Shown: piece after piece, positions 12,450-22,536 of the stretch
How positions within the stretch are numbered: the stretch's first letter is position 1
Layout: every line of letters starts with the position of its first letter
Origin: Lunularia cruciata
Lineage: Eukaryota > Streptophyta > Marchantiopsida > Lunulariales > Lunulariaceae
DNA length: 64,000 nucleotides
Assembly: GCA_948567375.1 (NCBI GenBank)
Contig: OX419756.1
Span: forward strand, 46,018,333-46,082,332
Reading direction: 5' to 3'
The notes under the pieces: generated by a model
The model's database searches: none
The model's input: the letters and a program-made list of their open reading frames with translations, nothing else
What the model was told of the DNA's origin: nothing
Translations under genes and position numbers: made by a program

Positions 12450-13590
12450 ACAATTTGGGTGATATCAAAGGGTCCTATCTAATTAGGGGCAAGTTTACAA
12501 ACTTGGGTATCAATTGGGAGAGGGAGGTTATTAGAGGATAGCATGACTTTATCATCAATTTCAAAGGTGAGATCATGACAATGGTAGTCCGCATATTGTT
12601 TTTGGCGGTTCTGAGCAACAAGGAGGTGAGACTTGGCTGGTTGGAGAGATTGGGATATAGTGGTCAAGAATGTGGAAGTATAAGGAACCAGAGATGGAGG
12701 GAGAGCAAGAAGAGAATCTGGAACAAGCGGATCTTGGCCAAAATTGAGAAAGAAAGGAGAAGATCCGGTGCTTGCCTATTTGGAATTGTTGTAGGTAAAT
12801 TCTGTAGTTGCAAGACATTCATCCCAATTGGTATGGTGGACATTGACAAAAGTATGCAACATATCTTCCAATGTACAATTTGCACGTTCGGTTTGTCCAT
12901 CAGTTTGAGGATGATAAGCCATGGATAAAGCAAGCTTGGTGCCAAGTATCTAGAAGAGTGCTTGCCAAAAATTCTTGGTAAATCAAGGAACATGGTCGGA
13001 GATGAGTACACGTGGCATCCCATGATGCTTGAAGATATTGTTGAAGTAGATTTGCGCTAAGGTTGGAGCATCCACGGTATCACATGTTGGTGCCAAGTGG
13101 ATTTGCTTACTAAGCTTATCCACAAATACCACGATTGTGGTGTGTCCTTGTTTTGTCTTTGGCAAGGATGTGATGAGATCCAAGCTTACATGCTCCCAAC
13201 GAGTGGATGGAATGGCAGGTGGTTAAAAAAGTCCACTTGGCTTCAAGTTGTTGGCCTTGTTATGTTGGCAGCTCTCACACGATCAAACAAATTCTCAAAC
13301 ATCTCGTGTCATGTTGGGCCACCACCATTGACGTTGGAGGGTACTGAAGGTCTTGTCCACACCCATGTGACTCGTGATGGGTAAATTATGGGCTTCTTGA
13401 AGGCGCACAAGTCAAAGATCACCTTTAGCTGGAACATAGATCCGGTCCTCATGGAATAAAAGGCACTCCTTGATGGAGAAGGTGTTGTACTCCTTATCAC
13501 ATGCCGTAAGGTGACCATGTACCATTTGGAAGAAGGGATCTTGGTGTAGAGCTGACTAAAACTTGTTCTGGACCTTGGAGTCAACTGATA
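12450..13590 (-). pseudogene. Integrase of family A element (decayed)
   Basis: Minus-strand segments include KKPIIYPSRVTW-like pre-integrase residues (13430), MDLITSLPKTKQGHTTIVVF with VDKLSKQIHLAPT (13183-13090), LAQIYFNNIFKHHGMPRVLISD (about 13060-13000), and a C-terminal YADYHCHDLTFEIDDKVMLSS block (12590-12540). These follow the order of a Ty3/gypsy integrase: central DDE domain then the GPY/F-like end. Stops and frameshifts separate them, and the region after the second catalytic Asp is altered. A catalytically complete enzyme is not encoded. Confidence 0.85.
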
Positions 13591-13719
13591 CTATTGAAAT
13601 TGTCGTTGTGATGAGAGAAAGAGACTTCAAATTAGGTCGTCATGATAAAGCATCAAGGATGACATGGAACTGACATGGTTTGTACTCAAGTTTGATGTCA
13701 TACAATTGGAGTTGTTCCT

Positions 13720-14010
13720 CCCATCAATGATGTTGACTCTTCATGTGTTCCAAGTGTAAAGTTTGCAACAATGTTCCAAGACATGGTTTGTGATCAATTT
13801 GCATGATCACTTGTTTCCCCAAGAGGTAATGCCTCCATACCTTGGTAGCATATACCATTGCAAGTTGTTCTTGATCTTGAGCATAGTAGTTTTGTTTAGC
13901 CATATTGAGTCGGCAAGACACAAAGGCAATGGGATGGAGTCCATCTGGGAATTCTTGTTGCAGCACGGCTCCAATTGCAAAGTTAGAAGCATCAAAATCA
14001 ACCACATAAG
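13720..14010 (-). pseudogene. RNase H domain of family A element
   Basis: The minus strand reads VVDFDASNFAIGAVLQQEF, then HPIAFVSCRLNMAKQNYYAQDQEQLAMVYA and HYLLGKQVIMQIDHKPCLGTL, the standard Ty3/gypsy RNase H with the DASxxAIGAVLxQ, Y-x-x-x-x-x-E and DHxxL elements visible. It follows RT in the same orientation. The frame ends at a stop near 13727. Confidence 0.88.
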
Positions 14011-14029
14011 GTAGTTGAGGATCATATGG

Positions 14030-14990
14030 TTATAGAATGTGTCTTGAAGACACCATATGCTTTAACTTTTGGAATGCTTCTTCATTTTTGGTAGTCCACT
14101 CAAAGCTCAAGTTCTTTCCCAAGAGGTCAGTCAATGGTGCAGCCACATGAGCATAATAATGGATGAACCATTGGTAAAAATTGGCCAATCCATTGAATGC
14201 CCGTACTTTTGTAGCATCCTTCGGGGTATGCCAATCAGTAATGGCCTTGATATTCTCTTCTTCTATCTTGATCTCTTCCGATGAGATCTTATGACCCAAG
14301 AAGGTAACCTCCTTCTATCAAAAGGCACACTTTGACTTCTTGCAGTAAAATTTCCATTGTTGTAGTCGTCTTAGGACTTCTCACACATGGTTCACGTGTT
14401 CTGCCTTTGTCTTACTATAATTAAGATATCATCCAAGAACTACACCGTAGACCAATTTAATAGGCCATCCAACACCCAATGCATTTGATCTATGAAGACT
14501 ATAGGAGCATTAGTGAGTCCAAAAGGTAGAACTCTCCACTCAAAATGCCCATATCTTGTACAAAAGGCAGTCTTTTGCACATTATCTCTCTCAATGGGAA
14601 TTTGCCAATAGCGGCTGCAAAGATCCAACTTGGAAAAGGAGTGTGCTCCACTTAGTTGATCAAGCAAGTCATCAATCCGAGGCATGGATATGCATTCTTC
14701 ACGGTTTGCTTATTGAGCCCACGATAATCAAAACAAAAATGAAGTCCTCCATCCTTCTTTGGAACAAATAGTATCGGTGCTCCCCAAGGAGAGGTACTAT
14801 GTTGTATGAAGTCTTTCTTTAACAACTCTGTAAGTGTTGTTCGCAACTCCTCCAACTCCTTTGGTGAGAGCCGATAGATTGGTCTACTCACTAGAGTACT
14901 CCTTGGCAATAACTCAATCTTGAAGGACATACCTTGATCGAAGGGTAATTCCTTTAGCAGATCATCCGGAAACACGTCCGCAAACTCCTT
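14030..14990 (-). pseudogene. Reverse transcriptase of family A element
   Basis: Successive minus-strand segments give [36 protein letters not shown] (14870-14750), the [12 protein letters not shown] motif (14630), [20 protein letters not shown] (about 14570-14520), and FLDD (14439-14428), then the connection block FNGLANFYQWFI (14220). This is the full Ty3/gypsy RT order. A stop codon lies immediately before FLDD and others occur elsewhere, so the enzyme is not expressible as one frame. Confidence 0.92.
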
Positions 14991-15239
14991 AACAATTCGA
15001 TCAACCATTGCTTGATGAGGCTCTTGGTCCTCCACAGATTGTTCTTGTGCAATCGGCTTGATCCACACCGTGAATACAAACTTATCTTCCTCCAAAGCTT
15101 GCTCTATGGCTGCTTTACTAACAAACTTCCCTTCTAGGGACTCATCTCTCTTCCAAGCTTGCTCCATGGTTGCTCCATGGTCCAGTCCTTCTTGGCAAAC
15201 TTCCCATCTTGGGACTCCACTTCCTTCAAGGTTCACTCT

Positions 15240-15650
15240 TTGGCTACCTTCTCGACAAACTTCTCATCTTGGGATTGACTATTCTTAGGTGTCTTACTCA
15301 AAGGTGCAAGACAACCTAATCGTAAATTCCTACCTTGGTGTTGTACTTGAATTTGGCGTTGGGTCCAATCGAATTGAACCTTATGTTGTTCAAGCCAAGG
15401 TAGACCCAGAATGATATCATAGTGTAGATATGCCACTACAAACCTCATACACTCCAAATACTCCTTCCCAATCTTGAAGGTAATAGGATACAAGGTGCGG
15501 AATGCAGAACCCTTTCTACCATCCGCCATCATCAAACTACTTCCAATCACTGGCTTGATAGTAATACCCAATTCCTATACTACTTGCATAGACATGCAAT
15601 TCTTTGAACTTCTAGAATCAACCAAAATCCTACAACCCCGATTAGATATC
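15240..15650 (-). pseudogene. Aspartic protease of family A element
   Basis: Residues LVDSRSSKN (near 15620) occupy the place of the retropepsin DSG/DTG active site, with Gly replaced by Arg. MVGxT-like, DGRKG and the downstream YDIILGLPWLEQHKVQFDW (about 15420-15370) complete the plant gypsy protease signature. A stop occurs soon after the active-site segment. Inactive as read. Confidence 0.8.
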
Positions 15651-15699
15651 ATACCTTGCAAGTGAAGCAAACTTGCATAGGTCGAGCCTTCAACCCCGT

Positions 15700-16644
15700 T
15701 GGAACTAATCAAGCTCCCAATAGGCAGCTCAAACTCTCCTATTAGAATTCCTCATTTCCTTGATCATTCCGCTCCACAACCTCCACTTGGGCAACTTGTC
15801 AAGGTCGTCCATTCTTGAGTGGACATTCAATAATGCGATGCCCCAATTGGCGACAATAAAAACAACCACCATTTTGTCATAGTTTCTCTCTATCTGCTAT
15901 GTCAAGTGGTCTTTGTTGAATGACATCAATCTCCATGGGTGCTTGCTCCTCCACTTGTGTGTAGTGTATTGGTAGGCTCTGTGGAGGTTGAGGTCAAGAC
16001 CAAGTTGTTGCCACCAAGGAATCAAAACATTTGGCCAACCGCATGGCTTCCTCCAAGTGTTGTGGCTCTTGCATGGTTACCTTTAATTTGGTTCTCGCCT
16101 TCAAGCCCCTCATAAATCAATCCAAAGCTTCACCTTCCAATATACCTAGAATTTGCATGATGTTGTTTTGGAACTGCTTGATGTAACTTCTTACAGAGCC
16201 AATCTATTTCAACTCTACCAACTTATCTCGTGCAGCTCGTGTGGCATTTATAGCTTGGAATTGACTAATTATTGTGCTCTTGAATTCTACCCATGTCAAG
16301 ATTGGTGCAACATTTTGTCATTCCACTCGCTCCACTTGGAATCTGCATCATAGCTTTGCTACTCCATCCAATGGGCTAGAAGCCAAGAGAATTTGTTTTT
16401 GCTCATCTTGTAGATTGGTAGCTTCAAAATAACATTCACAATCAAACACAAAATTCTCCAATGCACCTGAAAGATTTTTGCCTTCAAATACCTTGGGTTT
16501 AGGGAATCTGATCAGATCTTCTCCTTCTTGAATTGATACTCTCTCCACCTGCTCTTGTCGTCAAAGATCTTGTTCATCCAACAATCAAGTAAAGTGTTCA
16601 ATTTGTTGCTGCATAGCAAGGATAACATTGGGTATTGCCGCCAT
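15700..16644 (-). pseudogene. Gag of family A element with CCHC knuckle
   Basis: The ATG at 16644 starts MAAIPNVILAMQQQIEHF. The core includes FPKPKVFEGKN, FECEDYF-like and ILLASSPLDGVAKL segments, then SYIKQFQNNIMQI and MRGLKART, and an intact CX2CX4HX4C knuckle CFYCRQLGHRIIEC at 15864-15823. About ten stop codons interrupt it; most are TGA or TAG where a single C-to-T change on one strand from CGA, CAG or TGG would explain them. It lies 260 bases downstream of the PBS. Confidence 0.85.
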
Positions 16645-16903
16645 GGTTGTTACTCTATCACACCACTCCCAATCTATCTAATTTATTAACACATAGAAAC
16701 AGCACGTCCACCATTCTCCATAAGTTACAACTGGAAGCACCAAGGGTTCTTCAAATATGGTAATCATATGCAAAAAATCTTGTCCAAAGTGCGAGGTGAT
16801 GAATTGTGTGAAACAATGCTTGGGTAGTATTTGGACGTGAAAATCCCAATGGTTTGGTGGAAGTGGATTTGGTGGTCCATAAATTCCATCCATCCCATTC
16901 CTA

Positions 16904-16914
16904 CTCTGATACCA
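16904..16914 (-). other. Primer-binding site (tRNA-iMet)
   Basis: The minus strand reads TGGTATCAGAG one base inside the 5' LTR (16916), matching the 3' end of plant initiator tRNA-Met. This fixes the orientation of the family A element and the inner LTR edge. Confidence 0.92.
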
Positions 16915-16915
16915 A

Positions 16916-17340
16916 TGTAAAAGACCAAATCCGAGGAGAGAATAAGAGAATAGAAACTCACATTGGGACACTTGAAGGAGGGAAAACTATGAATACCTAG
17001 CATGAGCTTTGGCTTTGGTATTTATAGGTAGCATACAAAGCCCTTGAGAAGCTTCTCAAGAAGCTTCCTCAAGCCGCTATCTTAAAGTGCAAGCCAAGTT
17101 AACTAGGAAGCTTCTCAAGAAACTTCCTTCTAGAAGCCATCTATTTGGCGTGCAAGCTAAGCTAGTTGGAAGCTTCTAGAAGCTTCCTTCTAGAAACTAC
17201 TTATTTGAGTTGTAAGATAAGCTAACCGGGAAGCTTCCCAAGAAGCTTTCTAGATACTTTTGGAATATTCTAGGGTAATTTGTCTTATGTGCTATTTCAT
17301 GAGCCTGACTAACTTCGTTGCTAAACTCCATATTGTTATA
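16916..17340 (-). repeat. 5' LTR of family A element
   Basis: 425 bases; plus strand starts TGTAAAAGAC and ends TTGTTATA (terminal CA mutated to TA). On the minus strand a TATA box (TATAAAT, 17026-17020) is preceded by an array of inverted GAA/TTC units at 17048-17270. The same layout is kept in the copy at 61562-61986. Confidence 0.93.
17048..17270 (-). promoter_or_regulatory. Heat-shock-element-like array in LTR U3
   Basis: Eight perfect GAAnnTTC dyads start at 17048, 17060, 17107, 17119, 17169, 17179, 17230 and 17263, with TTCnnGAA at 17128 and 17188. At 17168-17187 four 5-base units run without a gap (GGAAG, CTTCT, AGAAG, CTTCC), the ideal heat-shock factor site. The array sits directly upstream of the minus-strand TATA box. 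The motif match is seen; heat response is inferred from known HSE biology and the ONSEN precedent. Confidence 0.6.
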
Positions 17341-18239
17341 CCCAATTTCCACTCTTGGTGACCTTTCATGTTCCCAATATAAATCTAAACACTCAAATAT
17401 GCTTTTTGTTGCTCTCACACTCTTCATGCATGAAATTTAAACTCTCCCAAATATACCCTTCTTCACAATGTCAATCAAATCTTGCAATTGGTATAGCATG
17501 GTACTCTTAAAATTTTCCCACTTGATCACTACTCTAGTTTGTCCTTCTCTACAACATTTCAGATCTTTTCATTGAGCCATTTGGCCTAGGCACCTTTCTA
17601 TTCAACACATATATTTTAGATTTGGTCTAAAAACCACCTCCTCACTTTAAAAACTTATAACTCTCTGCTCAAGAATGAACTTTGTCTAATTTTTATGTCA
17701 ACATGTAGGATAAAATGCACTTAATTTTCTTGGAAATTTTTAGCACAATCCATTGAAAATTGAAGAAATGGCAGACCTTATACAATTCTCTAGAGAGCAT
17801 GTAGTTGTGGAAGCAGTTTACCCTATCAACTTTCAAAATTTCTAGCCCAATGCGCATAGCAACTCTCACAATAATTTCAAGTGTGCTAACTGAAGGATAA
17901 CCAAAGCTATCATGTGTAGAAATTTCAAGTCCAAATCCAAAACTTGAGATTTTCCCCAAAATCACCTTAATCTCCAAAATTTGTAATCCACCTCACACAA
18001 TTTCTCCAAATCCTCTCAAGTTTACAAGATGTACAAAATCACCTCAAAGACATCATAATGAACTATAGGGTATAAAAATGGTTCCAAGTTCTCTAACATG
18101 AGTTAAGCCTTCTCCTCCCTTTAAGTTCTCTCCAAGTGAGCTCTCATAGCCTCCTTCTCTTATAGAATTGTACACGGAACATTATCTTCCCTTCTAGAGA
18201 GGTCCTAACAATGGAACCAAAAATATGAACCATCTTGTC
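17341..18239. other. Non-coding stretch, no gene seen
   Basis: AT-rich, with no recognisable coding or LTR ends. The last 36 bases before the chromovirus coding region (18235-18270) resemble 2732-2767, which suggests the edge of a shared repeat. Pre-insertion neighbour of the family A element. Confidence 0.35.
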
Positions 18240-18269
18240 TCTCACTCAAGTTGAACCTCTCATGGCTAT

Positions 18270-18770
18270 TCAGATGCATCAATAATGCATTGGTTGATGG
18301 AGGATCAGTAGTGAATGCCATGTCAAAAAGGTTGATGAAGAAGTTGGGTATGATACTCTCCAGACCTTCAACATTTTTTGTGAGCATGGAAAACAAACAA
18401 CAAGTTCAACCAATAAGGGTGATGGATAAAGTGGTAGTTTCAATTATGGGAGTTGAAAATCTCATGACTTTCCAAGTCTTGAAGGATTCAAACTATGACT
18501 TACTTATTGGGAGGCAATGGTTGAGAGCAGCACCCACAATTGATAGATGGCACAAAGGGTACTTGAGGATTGGGCTATCAAACCATAGAGTCACAGTTCT
18601 TGTGACAAACACTACCCACACTTCACATTCAGATACACCATCTTCTGATTTTTGGAAATCAGATTCTGAAGAAGGAGCTTCAAGTGTGGACACAAGCATG
18701 AAAAAGTAGACTTCCATGGAGGAAGATGAATCTGAATCTGATTCAGATGTGTATTCCTTGTGTGCTATGG
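18270..18770 (+). pseudogene. Aspartic protease of chromovirus-type element
   Basis: ALVDGGSVVNAMSKRLMKKLG (18280-18340) carries a retropepsin-like DGGS active site; downstream LIGRQWLRAAPTIDRWH corresponds to the usual LGRPWL block. The frame continues as an acidic Ser-rich linker and ends at 18709. Confidence 0.75.
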
Positions 18771-18816
18771 ATTTTGCACATAAGCCAGAGGTTTTGAGGA
18801 CCTAGATAAATCACCA

Positions 18817-19930
18817 TTGACACTTGAGGAGATAGAGAGGAGGTTATCTACCCTCAAGTATGACCCAAATATTACCAAGGAGGAGAAGGTGAGTTTTGAG
18901 GAGATTTTCTACAAGTTCATCCATGTTTTTGCTTTCAATTACAAGGATTTGAAGGAAGTCACCTTGGAGGAGCACAAGATTGAGGTGGAGTTACATGCAA
19001 GACCAATCCACCAAAAGCAAGGTCGCATTAGCCCACCAATATTTTTGAAGGAGGATATTGATAAGCTCAAGGAGGCTGGATTTATCTTTGAGGTGGAGAA
19101 TTCAGAATGGGAGTCTTCAATTGTCATTGTGAAGAAAAATAATGGCAAGCTTTGGGTATGTATTGATAACAAGAAGCTCAATGCTATTACCAAGAAGTGC
19201 TACTACTCATTGCCATTCATTGATGAGATCTTGGAGGAGGTTGCAGGTCATGAGAGGTACAATTTTAGAGATTGTTATAATGGATATAACCAAATCAAGA
19301 TTGCACCAGAGCATCAACAACTCACCACTTTACCACACCTTGGAGAACTTATGCTTTCAAGGTCATGCCTTTTGGGCTTTGCAATGCTCCAGCCACATTC
19401 CAATGGTTCATGAACAAGGTATTTGAACCTTTCATTGGGAAATTTGTGAGAGACTTCATTGATGACTTTTGTGTCTATGGGAGCAAGGAAAAACACTTTG
19501 AGCACCAAATTAAGGTCTTGCAATGCTTGGATGAGGTAAATGTATCACTCAACCTAGAGAAGTGCATTTTTGGATGTGAAGAAGGTCTACTTTTGGGACA
19601 TATCATCTCTAAGGATGGAATAGCAATTGATCTGAGAAGGGGAGGAAAATCTTAGACCTTCCATTCCCTTCAAGCTTGACAAAGTTATGCCAATTCTTGG
19701 GGATAGTTGGATACTATAGGAGGTTCATCTTCTTATTTTCCAACAAGGCTTATGTATTGACCATCTACATGAAGAAGGGTGTAGATTACATGGTGATTTT
19801 GGAGGACAAGGAGGCTCTCAAAGCTTTTGAGGAGCTCAAGCAATCCCTTGTTGTAGCTCCAATTCTTGCTAAATCTGATTGGAGTAAGCCTTCATCCTCT
19901 ACACTGATGCTTCCAATGTTGTTGTAGGAT
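18817..19930 (+). pseudogene. Reverse transcriptase of chromovirus-type element
   Basis: Order seen: an acidic leader, HARPIHQKQGRISPP, FIFEVENSEWESSIVIVKK, WVCIDNKKLNAITKK, YNGYNQIKI (19285), then after a frameshift MPFGLCNAPATFQWFMNKVF (19365) and FIDDFCVYGS (FIDD at 19455-19466), LGHIISKDG and FLGIVGYYRRFI (19690). All RT blocks are present including the catalytic Asp pair. Two frame changes (near 19320 and 19655) and altered residues in the conserved blocks make it non-functional. Confidence 0.92.
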
Positions 19931-19969
19931 GAACTCTTAGTCAATTAGACCAAGATGAGTATGATCATC

Positions 19970-20260
19970 CAATAGCTTATGCTAGTAGGCAAATGGTTTT
20001 AGTAGAAAAGAACTACTCTATCACGGAGAGAGAAGGGTTGGTAGTGATCTTTGGTCTCAAGAAGTTTACCCACTACTTGATTGGAGGGAAAGCCACCATT
20101 GCCACAAATCACAAGACCTTGAAGTACATCTTCAACAAGCCTAATGTTGAAGTGAGACTAGCAAGGTGGATGATACTCTTGTCTGAGCATGATTACACTA
20201 TTGAGGAAAGCTAGGAAAGAAACATGCAAATGCTGATTTGTTATCTAGGGCCTATGATCA
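19970..20260 (+). pseudogene. RNase H domain of chromovirus-type element
   Basis: VEKNYSITEREGLVVIFGLK, HYLIGGKATIATNHKTLKYI and RLARWMILLSEHDYTI (19999-20210) are the RVT RNase H signature. The expected Asp in the TDH block is Asn here (ATNH), and a stop splits off the ANADLLSR tail at 20213. Confidence 0.88.
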
Positions 20261-20399
20261 TGATGAGCCAATGGTTGATTCCTTCCCGGATGAGGAGCTC
20301 ATGACAATCTCAGTCACTCAAGAGGTTCCAATAGAGTACAAGGAGATTGTGGATTTTGTGACAAGAGGTAACTATCTAGAAGGGATGCATGCTAGGGAG

Positions 20400-21670
20400 A
20401 GGAAGGCCCTTGCAACAAGATCTAGACCTTACACAATAGTGGAGGATATTCTTTTTCACCAAGAATCAGATGATCTACTTCAAAGAGCAGTGGGTAAGGA
20501 AGAGTCTATTTTACTCATCAAGGAGTTTCATGAAGGTTTAGTGTATGAAGACACTTTGCAAGAAAGGTGACTGCTTTCAAGATTCTAGATGCAAGTTACC
20601 ATTGGAGAGGGTTTTTCAAGGATTGTCTTGATTATTGCAAAACTTGTCATGGTTGTCAAGCTTTTGCTAGAAAATCTACTTCTACTCCACCACTTAGATC
20701 AATTCCATTGCTAAGACCTTTTGAGAAGTGGGGAATTGATTCTATAGGTCTTCTCAATAAAACCCCAAGGAACAATTGGTACATTGTAGTAGTTATTGAT
20801 TACCTTACCAAGTGGGTTGAGGCTAGACCATTGAGGGACAAGAATGAAGATGAAGTTGGTAAATTTCTTTATGAATGCATTATCACTAGGTTTGGATGCC
20901 CTTTGGTGTTGGTTTTTGATAGAGGAGGAGAGTTTACAAGAAGCATCACTATAGTAATGCTATGACATTTCTCTATCACACATAGAGTCACTACATCCTA
21001 TAAGCCAAATTCCAATGGCTTGGCAGAGAGAACCAATCAGACCTTGTGCATGATGTTGGCCAAAGATGAAAAAATGGAGGGAGCTAAATATCATTAGGAC
21101 AAGAGGATTCATCTAGTTTTGTGGGATTATAGGACAACCATGAAGACTTCCAACAAATATTCTCCATTTCAATTGGTATATGGTATTGAGTCTACCTTAC
21201 CCATTCACTTTGATCTTCCTACCTTCCAAAGCATTCATAGGAGATTGAATGTATGGGAGAGCATCCTTTCACATCTTCCAATTTGATGAAGGTCCATCCA
21301 ATGGCCACCAAGGTTGAAATTGTCAACACTTTTGTTTCTAGAATCCAATAGGGGGTGGAGCATGCCAAGCACAAGTTGCAAATTGCTTAAAATTGGCAGA
21401 AGTAGTATGTAAATGCACACCATCAACACATAGAGTTCAATGTGGGAGATCAAGTTTGGTTGTCAACCACCAACCTCAAGTTAGTTGGTCCTCATAAGCC
21501 TTGTTTTATTGGACCTTTCTCCAATAAGTTAGTTGGTCCTCAAATCTTGTTTTATTGGACCTTTCTCCATCCTTTATCGCATTGGCGCCGTGGCCTATCA
21601 CCTCGAGCTACCGCCACATATGAAGATCCACTCAATGTTTCATGTTTCCTTGTTATACCTATATGCTCCT
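20400..21670 (+). pseudogene. Integrase of chromovirus-type element
   Basis: The zinc-binding region ends with CLDYCKTCHGCQ (20620), followed by FEKWGIDSIG (first catalytic Asp, 20730), VDYLTKWVEA-type residues, FDRGGEF (second Asp, 20920) and NSNGLAERTNQTL (catalytic Glu, 21020). The C-terminal part contains FNVGDQVWLSTTNLKLVGP (21440-21490) and the GPY/F-like end IGAVAYHLELPPHMKIHSMF (about 21580). A 40-base tandem repeat (21481-21568) breaks the frame of the C-terminal part. Confidence 0.9.
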
Positions 21671-21743
21671 TGATTGCTCCACTTCTCTTCCCCACCTCTC
21701 TTCCATCCAAGAAAGTAGACCTTGTCCAACCCTAATTGAGGAG

Positions 21744-21936
21744 GAAGAGGAGTATGAGGTCAAACACATTCTCTAGAAATGCATCCATGGTACTCGCCAT
21801 CCACGTGTGGAATATCTAGTCCATTGGAAAGGGTACCCACTATACGAGGCAACATGGGAGCCAACCAACTTGACCAACGCACCAGTGTTAGTTCAATCTT
21901 TGGAGCAACAACTTTGCAACACGAACATTGTGTCTC
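21744..21936 (+). pseudogene. Chromodomain
   Basis: Reads EEEEEYEVKHIL, a stop, then RHPRVEYLVHWKGYPLYEAT and TWEPTNL, which includes the aromatic/WKGY-xx-xxTWEP signature of chromodomains fused to integrases in chromoviruses, where the domain directs integration toward particular chromatin. It is immediately followed by the polypurine tract. Confidence 0.88.
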
Positions 21937-21950
21937 AAAAGGGGGGAGGT
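21937..21950 (+). other. Polypurine tract of chromovirus
   Basis: AAAAGGGGGGAGGT lies directly before the terminal TG of the family B LTR (21952), fixing that LTR as the 3' LTR on the plus strand. Confidence 0.85.
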
Positions 21951-21951
21951 T

Positions 21952-22536
21952 TGTAATACAAGCAACTGGACATATTATCTAGAGGTGAAATTTAACTTGG
22001 TAACATCTAGAAGGATGTTGTGTACAATGGGCTAGGCAGATCAGATAGAGGTGCCACCAAAAAAGAGTACTTCTACTGATGGGGCAAAAGTAAAAAATAG
22101 CCTGAAAACTTTAGAGCCAATTTTGGAGACCTAAATGGATGAATTAGGCCTTGAAAATAGAAAAATATCTCCTCAAATGAAAAGGCCAGCCTTCTCTTTT
22201 CATGATTTGTCTCATTGAGAGCTTTCCAATGGTACTTCATCCATGTGATTCTAAGCTCCTTACAATAAGATTCCCTAAAGATTCCCTTTGGTCAAACCCA
22301 TTTGACCAACTAGATAGGACAAGGACTGACATGTCATCCATCCAAAAAACTAATCCAAGGATGGAGCTCACTAACAGGTCACCAATCCATGTATTTGATC
22401 CAAGGGTAGAGTTTCCTTTGCAAGGATCCTCTTTGCTATATAATAAAGAGAAGGTGCTCCTTTGGAGCATCGAATGATTGAGTGTGAAACTTGTGTTTTC
22501 TCTCTTGGAGAGTTGTATTGTCTTTGGAGTATTACA
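21952..22536 (+). repeat. 3' LTR, family B (copy B2)
   Basis: Runs TGTAATACA to GTATTACA, with TATATAATA near 22436 as promoter. It matches B1 and B3 but has only one copy of the first ~155 bases that those copies carry twice. It abuts the non-LTR pseudogene at 22537. Confidence 0.9.

Larger units (their letters stand above)
11705..17340 (-). mobile_element. Near-complete Ty3/gypsy LTR retrotransposon, family A
   Basis: Both LTRs (11705-12078 and 16916-17340), a tRNA-iMet PBS, a G-rich polypurine tract and gag-protease-RT-RNaseH-integrase in Ty3/gypsy order are present on the minus strand. Flanking 5-mers are CTCAA and CCCAA, a target duplication with one C/T difference. The coding region carries many stops and frameshifts, so it is not autonomous now. 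The two LTRs differ by a roughly 50-60 base deletion in the 3' copy plus scattered substitutions. It was inserted among older retroelement debris. Related LTRs recur at 61562-63978. Confidence 0.93.
18240..22536 (+). mobile_element. 5'-truncated chromovirus (Ty3/gypsy) with family B 3' LTR
   Basis: Protease, RT, RNase H, integrase and chromodomain follow one another on the plus strand, then a polypurine tract and an LTR at 21952-22536. Gag, PBS and 5' LTR are missing; the coding similarity begins abruptly near 18270. The presence of a C-terminal chromodomain assigns it to the chromovirus group. Several stops and frameshifts are present but fewer than in family A. Confidence 0.88.
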
